Source of the DNA: Clostridia bacterium
Lineage (GTDB): Bacteria > Bacillota > Clostridia > Oscillospirales > CAG-272
NCBI GenBank assembly: GCA_017420755.1
Contig: JAFQOG010000029.1
Coordinates: 1 to 64,000 of the forward strand
DNA: 64,000 nucleotides
Direction of reading: 5' to 3'
The notes beneath the pieces are model-generated. The model was not told the DNA's origin, made no database searches, and saw only the letters and a list, made by a program, of their open reading frames with translations. This document shows, piece after piece, positions 1 through 6,623 of this stretch; the stretch's first letter is position 1, and every line of letters starts with the position of its first letter. The translations under genes were made by a program, and so were the position numbers.

Positions 1-95
1 TGAGAGCTTCAATTTACAATGCTATGCCATATGAGGGCGTTGTAGCACTTGTTGAATTTATGAAGAAGTTTGCTTCTGAAAATCCTAAAGCATAA
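1..95 (+). CDS. serC: Phosphoserine aminotransferase, C-terminal end (partial)
   Basis: Only the last 30 residues lie in the window; the reading frame begins at base 3 and stops at 93-95. The tail reads RASIYNAMPYEGVVALVEFM and then a basic end, which is the conserved C-terminus of SerC, the PLP enzyme converting 3-phosphohydroxypyruvate to phosphoserine. It is followed 18 bp later by serA, the preceding step of the same pathway, which supports the call. The upstream part, including the PLP lysine, is outside the window. Confidence 0.85.
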   Translation, partial: RASIYNAMPYEGVVALVEFMKKFASENPKA

Positions 96-113
96 TTAAA
101 AGAGGAACAAAAA

Positions 114-1274
114 ATGAAAAAAATAAAGCTTATGAACAAAATAGCAACGGTTGGTACTGATATTTTTGACCGTGCTATATATGAAGTATCTGACACAGTT
201 GAAAATCCTGATGCCATAATGGTTCGTTCAGCAGCTCTTCATGATATGGAGATGCCCGAAAGCCTTATGGCAATCGCTCGTTGCGGTGCAGGCGTTAACA
301 ATATTCCCGTTGAAAAATGCACAGAACAGGGAATAGTTGTATTCAATACACCAGGCGCTAACGCTAATGGTGTTAAGGAGCTTGCAGTATGTGCACTCGT
401 TCTTGCTGCAAGAGATGTTGTCGGTGGTATTGAATGGGTAAAAACTCTTGCTGGTACTGCTGATATTGCAAAAACAGTTGAAAAGGGTAAGGGTGCATAT
501 GTTGGAACTGAGCTTGTAGGAAAGAAGCTCGGTGTAATCGGTCTTGGTGCTATCGGTGGTATGGTTGCTAACGCCGCAAATGCACTTGGAATGACTGTTG
601 TTGGTTGCGACCCATTTATCACTCCTGCAGCTGCTTGGAGTCTTGCTCCAACAATTAAGCAAGCTGCATCATATGAGGAAATCTTTAGAACATGTGATTA
701 CATTTCACTTCATGTTCCCGCAACACCACAAACTAAGAACATGATTAACGAAAAGACTCTCGCTATGATGAAGGACGGAGTAAGAATTATCAACCTCGCA
801 AGAGCAGACCTTGTTTGCGCAGCTGATATTAAGAGAGCACTTCTTGAAAAGAAGGTTGCAAGATATGTAACAGACTTCCCAACTGATGAAACAGTTGGAG
901 CAGAGGGCATTATCAATATTCCTCACCTTGGTGCATCAACAGTTGAGTCTGAGGACCATTGTGCAGTTATGGCTGCAAGACAGCTTGATGAATACCTCAC
1001 AAATGGTAACATTAAGAACAGCGTAAACTTCCCAAATGTTTCTATTCCTCACACAACAAGCACAAGAGTTTGTGTTATGCACAAGAATGTTCCTAACACA
1101 CTTTCTCAAATTACAGCTGCATTTGCATCAGTAAATGTAAATATTGAGAACATGGCTAATGCATCTAAGGGCGAAATTTCCTACACAATCATCGAAACAA
1201 ACGAGAAGGTAGGAGAGGATGTAATCGCTGCTATTACTGCCGTTGAAAGTGTTACAAGAGTTATTTGCTATTAA
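114..1274 (+). CDS. serA: D-3-phosphoglycerate dehydrogenase (short ACT type)
   Basis: Oxidises 3-phosphoglycerate to 3-phosphohydroxypyruvate with NAD, the first step of serine synthesis, in the cytoplasm. The 386-residue protein has the D-2-hydroxyacid dehydrogenase fold: NAD-binding GLGAIGGMVANAANALGM near 142-160, the catalytic Arg in INLARADLV, and the catalytic His in IPHLGAST. A C-terminal ACT domain (about residues 313-386, beginning TTSTRVCVMHKNVPNTLSQI) suggests serine feedback control. The length fits the short clostridial SerA form without the ASB domain. AGAGGA at 101-106 lies 7 nt before the ATG. It follows serC and runs straight into the DUF1015 gene, so the three form an operon whose promoter is off the left edge. 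Confidence 0.93.
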   Translation: MKKIKLMNKIATVGTDIFDRAIYEVSDTVENPDAIMVRSAALHDMEMPESLMAIARCGAGVNNIPVEKCTEQGIVVFNTPGANANGVKELAVCALVLAARDVVGGIEWVKTLAGTADIAKTVEKGKGAYVGTELVGKKLGVIGLGAIGGMVANAANALGMTVVGCDPFITPAAAWSLAPTIKQAASYEEIFRTCDYISLHVPATPQTKNMINEKTLAMMKDGVRIINLARADLVCAADIKRALLEKKVARYVTDFPTDETVGAEGIINIPHLGASTVESEDHCAVMAARQLDEYLTNGNIKNSVNFPNVSIPHTTSTRVCVMHKNVPNTLSQITAAFASVNVNIENMANASKGEISYTIIETNEKVGEDVIAAITAVESVTRVICY

Positions 1275-1286
1275 TTGGTGAAAAAT

Positions 1287-2531
1287 ATGATTACAGTAAA
1301 GCCATTTTGCGCACTTAGACCAAGTGCAGAATACGCCGATAGATGTGCCGCATTGCCATATGATGTAATGTCAAGCGACGAGGCAAGAGTAATGGTTGAG
1401 GGCAATCCTTATTCGTTCTTGCACATTGATAAGGCTGAGATCGATCTTGATAGAGAAATTGATATATATGACGAAAGAGTCTATCTTAGAGCAAGCGAAA
1501 ATCTAAAAAGATTCGAGGCAGAGGGTATTTACATCAACGATAGCGAAAAAAGATACTATTTTTATCGTCAGGTAATGGATGGCAGAGCACAAACAGGAAT
1601 TGTTGGCTGTGCATCTATTGATGATTATATTGAAAATAGGATCAAAAAGCACGAATTTACTCGTGCCGATAAGGAAATAGACCGCATAAAGCATGTTGAT
1701 ATTTGCTCAGCACACACTGGTCCTATTTTCCTAGCCTATAAGGATAGTGAAACGCTTGATGAAATTATTTTAGCTGAAACCCAAAAAGCTCCTCTTTATG
1801 ATTTTGTTGCCGAGGATGGTGTAAGACATACTGTTTGGGCAACAAGTGGAGCAGAGGTTGATGAAAAAATAAAAAATGCCTTCGCATCTCTTGACGCACT
1901 TTATATTGCGGACGGACACCATCGTGCCGCATCCGCTGTTAAGGTAGGAATTAAGCGTAGAGAGGAAAATCCAAGCTATACAGGAGACGAGGAATTTAAC
2001 TTCTTCCTATCAGTTATTTTCCCGGCAAAATCTCTTAAAATAATGGATTATAACAGACTCGTTAAGGATTTGAATGGTATGACACCAGACGAATTTTTAA
2101 AGGTTGTAGCTGAGAAAATCGGTAGCGTTGAGGAATATAATGGTACAGGCCCATGCAGACCTACTGAAAGACATTCGGTTGGAATGTATCTTGGTGGAAA
2201 ATGGTATCTTGTTAAATTCCATGAAAGCATTTGTCAGGCTGATACACCGGTTGAGCGTCTTGACTGTGCGATTCTTCAAAACAATCTTTTGTCACCAATT
2301 CTTGGAATTTTAGATCCAAGAAGCGATAAGAGAATTGATTTTGCAGGCGGTATTCGTGGTCTTGATTATCTTGAAAAGAGATGTAACGAGGATATGACAT
2401 TAGCAATCGCTATGTATCCCACCTCGCTTGATGAGCTTATGTCAGTTGCTGACTCGGGAGCGGTAATGCCACCCAAGTCAACATGGTTCGAGCCAAAGCT
2501 TCGTAGTGGACTTCTTATCCATAAAATTTAA
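1287..2531 (+). CDS. DUF1015 family protein of the serine operon
   Basis: A 414-residue DUF1015 protein of unestablished function. Family hallmarks are visible: an N-terminal KPFCALRP start, a central HTGPIFLAY stretch, and an ADGHHRAAS motif near residues 208-216. The last resembles the DGHxR signature of ParB/sulfiredoxin-fold proteins, which include free-serine kinases; that link is my inference. Two upstream in-frame starts exist (TTG 1275, GTG 1278), but the GGTGA at 1277-1281 spaced 5 nt before ATG 1287 makes the ATG the best start. It begins just after serA and ends at a strong terminator, so it is the last gene of a serC-serA-DUF1015 operon. Its role is probably in serine or phosphoserine metabolism, with no direct proof. 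Confidence 0.85.
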   Translation: MITVKPFCALRPSAEYADRCAALPYDVMSSDEARVMVEGNPYSFLHIDKAEIDLDREIDIYDERVYLRASENLKRFEAEGIYINDSEKRYYFYRQVMDGRAQTGIVGCASIDDYIENRIKKHEFTRADKEIDRIKHVDICSAHTGPIFLAYKDSETLDEIILAETQKAPLYDFVAEDGVRHTVWATSGAEVDEKIKNAFASLDALYIADGHHRAASAVKVGIKRREENPSYTGDEEFNFFLSVIFPAKSLKIMDYNRLVKDLNGMTPDEFLKVVAEKIGSVEEYNGTGPCRPTERHSVGMYLGGKWYLVKFHESICQADTPVERLDCAILQNNLLSPILGILDPRSDKRIDFAGGIRGLDYLEKRCNEDMTLAIAMYPTSLDELMSVADSGAVMPPKSTWFEPKLRSGLLIHKI

Positions 2532-2536
2532 ACAAA

Positions 2537-2564
2537 AAGCCTCTGATTTAACAGAGGCTTTTTT
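2537..2564 (+). terminator. Rho-independent terminator of the serine operon
   Basis: A 9-bp stem AAGCCTCTG / CAGAGGCTT (2537-2545 and 2552-2560) with a 6-nt loop, followed by TTTT. It begins 6 bp after the DUF1015 stop codon. Confidence 0.9.
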
Positions 2565-2600
2565 GATGCTTTTTATTAGAATTTCTAATGGCGTATTTTG

Positions 2601-2690
2601 TTAAATTAAATTCTTAAATTTTAAAATTCTAAAATTAAAATAATTCATTAATTAAATTTTAAAATTTTTAAAATATAAAATTGAAAAATA
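2601..2690. repeat. A/T-only low-complexity tract 1
   Basis: Ninety bases with only four G or C, built of reiterated AAAATTCTAAAATTAAAA-like units. It lies between two converging transcription units and holds no plausible gene. The same kind of tract recurs at 17141-17210 and 29797-29843, also at convergent gene ends. Between this tract and the tRNA terminator there is an imperfect hairpin (2693-2706 with 2715-2728) that could be an old terminator for either strand; nothing else is recognisable there. Confidence 0.6.
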
Positions 2691-2780
2691 ATAAAAGTAG
2701 CTTTAATATTAGCGTTAAGCCACTTTTTTATTGAAAAGTAATCTGAGCCATAAAAATTTATCAAGGTAACGCTTCTTTTA

Positions 2781-2821
2781 ATAAAATAAAAGGCCATGCT
2801 AAATATGTGTATAGCATGGCC
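2781..2821 (-). terminator. Terminator of the tRNA-Leu transcript
   Basis: On the minus strand a perfect 10-bp stem GGCCATGCTA / TAGCATGGCC (2812-2821 with 2792-2801) is followed by TTTTATTTTATT. It starts 3 bp after the encoded CCA of the tRNA. Confidence 0.9.
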
Positions 2822-2823
2822 GG

Positions 2824-2909
2824 TGGTGCAGATGATGAGACTCGAACTCACAAGAACTAGGTTCATTGGCTTCTGAGACCAACGCGTATACCAATTCCGC
2901 CACATCTGC
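2824..2909 (-). tRNA. tRNA-Leu (anticodon CAG)
   Basis: The minus strand folds as a class II tRNA: acceptor stem GCAGATG / CATCTGC, discriminator A and an encoded CCA. The anticodon loop CTCAGAA sits on the stem TTGGT / GCCAA and gives anticodon CAG (decodes CUG). There is a long variable arm and a T arm with GTTCGAGTC. The CCA is genomically encoded (2824-2826). It lies 9 bp after the YcxB-like gene, so it may be read from the ppa promoter as well as its own. Confidence 0.95.
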
Positions 2910-2918
2910 AAAATCGGC

Positions 2919-3443
2919 TTATTTAGCCGATAATTTGTTTATTTTCTTGTTGGGAATTTTTGACAAAAGAAAGCTTTTTAACTCGTCAGTAGTACCATCA
3001 GTAATTGATGCCTTGGTTATAATTAAAGCACTCGTTTTGTTTACAAATAAATAAAAGGTTGTGCTAGACTCATCAATTCTCGTAAAGGCAGAGTAAGGAA
3101 TTTCTGACGAACCGTTTCTTTTCTTTGATTTTGACTCTATTTTGATTGCGCTATCTTCAAAGGAAAAATGATTTAAAACAATATTTTCCTCGGAGAATTT
3201 TTTCATTTTGATAATTGGATTTATAAAATATCCAAAAAGCGTAAAAGAAATTGTAATACATACAAAAACGAAAATAATTATTGAAAATGGTAAAATATTA
3301 TTTCCAATGCTACATAGCATAAAAATTAATGCAAATAGAAAAAATGCACCATAAATAGCCCATTTCCAAGGCTTGTCAACGACAGAGAAGCGCATAAGAC
3401 CAATAAGTGCTTTTTTGTCGTATTCAACATTTGCTGTTATCAT
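2919..3443 (-). CDS. YcxB-like membrane protein
   Basis: A 174-residue protein with two adjacent transmembrane helices (about 28-47 and 52-73). A soluble C-terminal part follows, with the pattern of the YcxB-like domain: HFSFEDSAIKIESKS, then IPYSAFTRIDES, FYLFVNKTSALIITKAS and a final LKSFLLSKI. The domain has no established biochemical role; it is common in Clostridia and Bacilli. A strong AAAGGAGAGG lies just upstream of ATG 3443. It follows ppa by 20 bp on the same strand and precedes tRNA-Leu by 9 bp, so ppa, this gene and the tRNA may form one transcript. Confidence 0.75.
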   Translation of the reverse strand: MITANVEYDKKALIGLMRFSVVDKPWKWAIYGAFFLFALIFMLCSIGNNILPFSIIIFVFVCITISFTLFGYFINPIIKMKKFSEENIVLNHFSFEDSAIKIESKSKKRNGSSEIPYSAFTRIDESSTTFYLFVNKTSALIITKASITDGTTDELKSFLLSKIPNKKINKLSAK

Positions 3444-3463
3444 ATCGCCTCTCCTTTGAAAAT

Positions 3464-3997
3464 TTATTTGTTGCCAAAGGCCTCTTTATATGCCTTTTTA
3501 CAACGCCTAATAGCTTCGATTGCCTTATCGTGACCACAAATATTATCAACATAGGTCGTTTTGTTTTCGAGATACTTGTAAACCTCGAAAAAGTGCTTTA
3601 TTTCGTGGAATTGATGCTGTGGTAGATCTGCAATATCCCTGTAAGTGTTAAGAAAAGGATCGTTTAAAGGAATTGCAACAATTTTTTCGTCCACCTCGTT
3701 TTCGTCTATCATATTAATCATGCCAATAGGATAGCACTCAACGGTTGACATAGGCTCAAGTCCCTCTTGACAAAGCACAAGAACATCGAGTGGGTCGCCA
3801 TCCTCAGACAGTGTGCGAGGAATAAAGCCATAATTTGCAGGATAGTGAGTAGAGGTATATAAAATTCTGTCTAGCCTCAAAAGACCACTTTCCTTATCTA
3901 GTTCATATTTGTTTTTGCTTCCCTTAGTTATTTCAATAACTGATATAAAATTTTCTTCTGTAATTCTTTCATCTTTAAAATCATGCCATGGATTCAT
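3464..3997 (-). CDS. ppa: Inorganic pyrophosphatase (family I)
   Basis: Hydrolyses cytoplasmic pyrophosphate to phosphate, pulling biosynthetic reactions forward. The 177-residue length is normal for the soluble family I enzyme. Visible motifs are HYPANYGFIPRTL, and the metal-binding signature DGDPLDVLVL (about 66-75, three Asp), with a downstream DIADLPQH and HFFEVYK region. GAGGTG stands before ATG 3997. A consensus sigma-A promoter lies 33 bp upstream of the ATG. It leads the transcription unit that continues into the YcxB-like gene. Confidence 0.95.
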   Translation of the reverse strand: MNPWHDFKDERITEENFISVIEITKGSKNKYELDKESGLLRLDRILYTSTHYPANYGFIPRTLSEDGDPLDVLVLCQEGLEPMSTVECYPIGMINMIDENEVDEKIVAIPLNDPFLNTYRDIADLPQHQFHEIKHFFEVYKYLENKTTYVDNICGHDKAIEAIRRCKKAYKEAFGNK

Positions 3998-4029
3998 AAA
4001 AACACCTCGTTTAAAATCTTGACGCTTAT

Positions 4030-4058
4030 ATTATATACCTTTATTTTGCTCGTGTCAA
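4030..4058 (-). promoter_or_regulatory. Consensus sigma-A promoter of ppa
   Basis: Minus strand: TTGACA (4053-4058), exactly 17 bp, TATAAT (4030-4035). Both hexamers match the consensus perfectly, so strong constitutive transcription is expected. Confidence 0.9.
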
Positions 4059-4092
4059 GAAAAATAAATGCAACAATGATATTTTTAGCAAT

Positions 4093-4125
4093 AAAAAGAA
4101 AAATCCTTACAAAAAGTAAGGATTT
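4093..4125 (-). terminator. Terminator of the spoIIA operon
   Basis: Minus strand stem AAATCCTTAC / GTAAGGATTT (4116-4125 with 4101-4110) around a T-rich loop, then a T-rich tail. The first stem arm overlaps the sigF stop codon. Confidence 0.85.
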
Positions 4126-4843
4126 ATAATAGCTCCTTTCTTAGAGCCTCAATTATTTTCTTTTCCTCTCGAGAAACCTTTACCTGAGTTAGCCCAAGTA
4201 GCTCGGCGGTTCGTTGCTGAGAATATTCATTTAAATATCTCATCGTTACAATCTGGCGCCAAAGAGGAGGTAGATTTTTAATAGCTTGAGCTAAGGCTAT
4301 ATGATCTATCCTTTCGTCAATTTCGTTTCTGTCATTACTCAATGTACATTCAAGCGTAAAGCCATCGTCATCACTGGAAAGAGAACAGGAAAGCGAGTTT
4401 ACAGGCGAAGAGGCATCAAGCGCAATTGTCGCATCAGCAACGCTTAACCCACAAATTTTTGCAAGCTCCTCAATTGTTGGCTCTGTGCCATATTCAGCAA
4501 GATAAATTTCGCGCTCTCTCATTAGCTGAGCGCCCTGTTGCTTATAAATTCTGCTAACCTTGATAAGCCCATCATCTCTTATAAATCGCCGAATTTCGCC
4601 TATTATAAGAGGTACGGCATAGGTGGAAAACACCGTTCCTCTTGTGTTGTCAAAGCTACGAATAGCCTTGAGCATGCCAATACAGCCGATTTGAACAAGA
4701 TCCTCATATTCAACGCCACGATCTCGAAAACGCAATGCAATAGAGCGTACAAGCCCCATGTTAGCTTCCATTAGCTCGCTTGTTGCGTCCTCGTCGCCAT
4801 TTATTGATCTTTCTAAAAGCTCTTGATTTTTTGTAAAATTCAT
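4124..4843 (-). CDS. sigF: RNA polymerase sporulation sigma factor F
   Basis: First forespore-specific sigma factor, held inactive by SpoIIAB and released by SpoIIAA. The 239-residue protein has sigma-70 regions 2, 3 and 4: NMGLVRSIALRFRDRGVEYE followed by DLVQIGCIGMLKAIRSF in region 2, TYAVPLIIGEIRRFIRDDG after it, and a region 4 helix-turn-helix ending EYSQQRTAELLGLTQVKVSR. A longer reading frame reaches 4900, but ATG 4843 starts 2 bp after the spoIIAB stop, as in other spoIIA operons, and encodes the usual N-terminus. No clear Shine-Dalgarno is seen, so translational coupling to spoIIAB is likely. It is the last gene of the operon. Confidence 0.92.
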   Translation of the reverse strand: MNFTKNQELLERSINGDEDATSELMEANMGLVRSIALRFRDRGVEYEDLVQIGCIGMLKAIRSFDNTRGTVFSTYAVPLIIGEIRRFIRDDGLIKVSRIYKQQGAQLMREREIYLAEYGTEPTIEELAKICGLSVADATIALDASSPVNSLSCSLSSDDDGFTLECTLSNDRNEIDERIDHIALAQAIKNLPPLWRQIVTMRYLNEYSQQRTAELLGLTQVKVSREEKKIIEALRKELL

Positions 4844-4845
4844 AA

Positions 4846-5274
4846 TTATTTTAATTGCTTGGTCATTACGATGCGAACACCCTTGCCGATTTTTGAGCAT
4901 ACGCTTAGCTTGTCCATAAAGGTTTGCATTACTGCAAATCCCATACCGCTACGCTCACCTGTTGTATCAGTTGTAAAAAGTGGAGTCATCGCTTCTGCAA
5001 CATTTTCAATTCCGCATCCCTTGTCCGTAATTTCTATTATCACCGTCCTGTCAGAGTAGTATTTGACTCCTATGTAAATTACCCCTTGAGAATATTTATA
5101 GCCATGCACAATAGAGTTAGTCACAGCCTCTGATACAGCACATTTTATATCGGAAATCTCCTCAAGCGTAGGATTTAGCTGAGCCACAAACGAGGCAACA
5201 GCGCAACGCGCTAACCCCTCGTTTACCGATAGCGAGGGAAGATATAATTTCATATAATTTTCAGCACGCTTCAT
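4846..5274 (-). CDS. spoIIAB: Anti-sigma F factor / serine kinase SpoIIAB
   Basis: Binds and inhibits sigma F and phosphorylates SpoIIAA, using the GHKL ATPase fold. In its 142 residues the N box (EAVTNSIVHGY), G1 box (DKGCGIEN) and G2 box (GERSGMGF) are all present. A longer frame from 5292 exists, but AAGGAG sits directly against that region and is correctly spaced (9 nt) for ATG 5274, giving the start MKRAENYMKL. The gene overlaps the end of spoIIAA by 14 bp and is followed 2 bp later by sigF, the conserved order of the sigma-F operon. Confidence 0.93.
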   Translation of the reverse strand: MKRAENYMKLYLPSLSVNEGLARCAVASFVAQLNPTLEEISDIKCAVSEAVTNSIVHGYKYSQGVIYIGVKYYSDRTVIIEITDKGCGIENVAEAMTPLFTTDTTGERSGMGFAVMQTFMDKLSVCSKIGKGVRIVMTKQLK

Positions 5275-5599
5275 TATCACCATCTCCTTCAATTTCCATT
5301 ATTCTTTCAATTCCTGCTAGCTCCAAAATTTTTCGTATTCTTCTTGTTGGCTTGTAAAGCACTAGCTTAGCGCCTATATCACACGCAATAGTGTATCTGC
5401 CTAAAATAAGCCCTAGCCCCGACGAGTCCATAAAATCAACACAGCTTAAATCCAAAATTATAATAAGTGGCTTTTTATCAATGATTGATAAGTCAATTAT
5501 CTCTCTTGTTCTTTTGGCAGAGTGATGATCAATGTCCCCCTTGATTTTTATTCTTAGAATACTATCGTCAAAGCTTACCTCAACATTTTTTGCAAGCAT
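5261..5599 (-). CDS. spoIIAA: Anti-sigma F factor antagonist SpoIIAA
   Basis: STAS-domain anti-anti-sigma factor; unphosphorylated it frees sigma F from SpoIIAB. The 112-residue protein carries the phospho-serine site in VDFMDSSGLGLILGRY (Ser59 here, equivalent to Ser58 in Bacillus subtilis). A GTG start at 5608 is possible, but ATG 5599 has GGTGA five bases upstream. It leads the spoIIAA-spoIIAB-sigF operon. A sigma-H promoter would be expected upstream; I could not find one with correct spacing. Confidence 0.92.
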   Translation of the reverse strand: MLAKNVEVSFDDSILRIKIKGDIDHHSAKRTREIIDLSIIDKKPLIIILDLSCVDFMDSSGLGLILGRYTIACDIGAKLVLYKPTRRIRKILELAGIERIMEIEGDGDNEAC

Positions 5600-5702
5600 T
5601 ATTTTCACCGTCCTTTTCTTATATTCTAGTATCTTGTCCTTGAAAAATTTGTCGTAAGCTGAAATGAAAAAAGCTTTTTTGTACTACAAAATTTGATAAA
5701 TA

Positions 5703-5731
5703 TTGACATTGACTTTAAGATATGATAATAT
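5703..5731 (+). promoter_or_regulatory. Probable promoter of the phosphoesterase-GH20-PopT operon
   Basis: TTGACA at 5703-5708, then TAATAT at 5726-5731 after 17 bp; a GATAAT at 15 bp is an alternative -10. The reading frame of the downstream gene extends back over this element, but translation from there is unlikely. Confidence 0.5.
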
Positions 5732-5765
5732 TAATGTGTATAAAAAACACACTGAAGGTATAAAA

Positions 5766-6614
5766 ATGATTCCCCTTTTGCAAATTAATAAAACTGAAAT
5801 AGATATAGGACTTAAAAAGGAATATAGATTTTTTCAAATTAGTGATTGTCATATCGCTTACATAGATGAAAAAAGCTCTCAGCTTGACATTGACGATAAT
5901 GCTAGATTTCATAGACAATGGGATAAGCTGAAGGTCGATTTTGCTACCCAATTTGGCGAATATTATGACGAAAGCCATAATATAGAGGCACATTTGATTT
6001 TTGAAGCTCTTACAAGGTATGCTCTTGAATTTAACGCAGATGCGCTAATTATGTCGGGCGATATAATGGATAGAGTAACCGATAGCAATATAAGATATCT
6101 AAGAGCATTTATCCAAGATTTTCCCAAAAGGGTAATATATTGCCCTGGAAATCACGCAAGCCATGACGAATATGGCAACCATCGCAATATGTATGATCGC
6201 TTCAAGGGACTTATCGAAAATCCCGAATTTGATATTTTCGACTTTGGCGAGATCGAGGTTGTAACTCTCGATAATGGCGCAAAGCAGATAACCGATAATC
6301 AGCTAAAGCTACTCGAGGAAGAAATACAAAAAGGAAGGAAAATCTTGCTTGTTATTCATGCTCCCTTAAATTTAGGTGAGTTTGGCGAGAAAATGAGAAA
6401 AAAGCTGAGCGGATATTTCCTTTTAGGAGCGCAAGGCGACTCCGAAAACGCATTCAAGCTTCTTGATTTGATAAAAAATAACGATAAAAGCTTCGTCGCG
6501 GTTTTGGCAGGTCATATTCACACATCAGTTGAATATCCTATAACAGAAAATTTAGTTCAATATACCACATCTAGTGGCCTTATCGGCTACGGACGAGAAA
6601 TAATTATAAAGTGA
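5766..6614 (+). CDS. Calcineurin-like metallophosphoesterase
   Basis: A 282-residue cytoplasmic metal-dependent phosphoesterase. The family motifs are in order: FQISDCHIAY (D-x-H), IMSGDIMD (GD), YCPGNHAS (GNH), VIHAPL, and VLAGHIHTS (GHxH). No signal peptide or membrane segment is seen, so it acts inside the cell. The substrate is unknown. ATG 5766 is preceded by AAGGT; an upstream in-frame TTG at 5703 coincides with the -35 box and is rejected. It is followed 9 bp later by a GH20 gene and then a PopT-type transporter, which hints at a role in cell-wall sugar or lipid-phosphate turnover, though this is inference. Confidence 0.85.
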   Translation: MIPLLQINKTEIDIGLKKEYRFFQISDCHIAYIDEKSSQLDIDDNARFHRQWDKLKVDFATQFGEYYDESHNIEAHLIFEALTRYALEFNADALIMSGDIMDRVTDSNIRYLRAFIQDFPKRVIYCPGNHASHDEYGNHRNMYDRFKGLIENPEFDIFDFGEIEVVTLDNGAKQITDNQLKLLEEEIQKGRKILLVIHAPLNLGEFGEKMRKKLSGYFLLGAQGDSENAFKLLDLIKNNDKSFVAVLAGHIHTSVEYPITENLVQYTTSSGLIGYGREIIIK

Positions 6615-6623
6615 GGAAAAACT

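Noticed and set aside
228-662. 144-codon ORF antisense to serA
   Set aside because: It lies wholly within a conserved gene, has no ribosome site, and encodes a cysteine- and serine-rich product typical of an antisense frame.
2648-2911. 87-codon minus-strand ORF across the tRNA and its terminator
   Set aside because: Its first third is the tRNA-Leu sequence and the rest is A/T-rich spacer; no ribosome site and no conserved features.
5600-5660. Sigma-H promoter for spoIIAA (AGGA and GAAT elements)
   Set aside because: The two elements are only about 14 bp apart from start to start, against about 21-22 in known sigma-H promoters.
5703-5765. TTG start adding 21 residues to the metallophosphoesterase
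   Set aside because: It coincides with the -35 box and lacks a ribosome site; ATG 5766 has AAGGT and gives the normal N-terminus.
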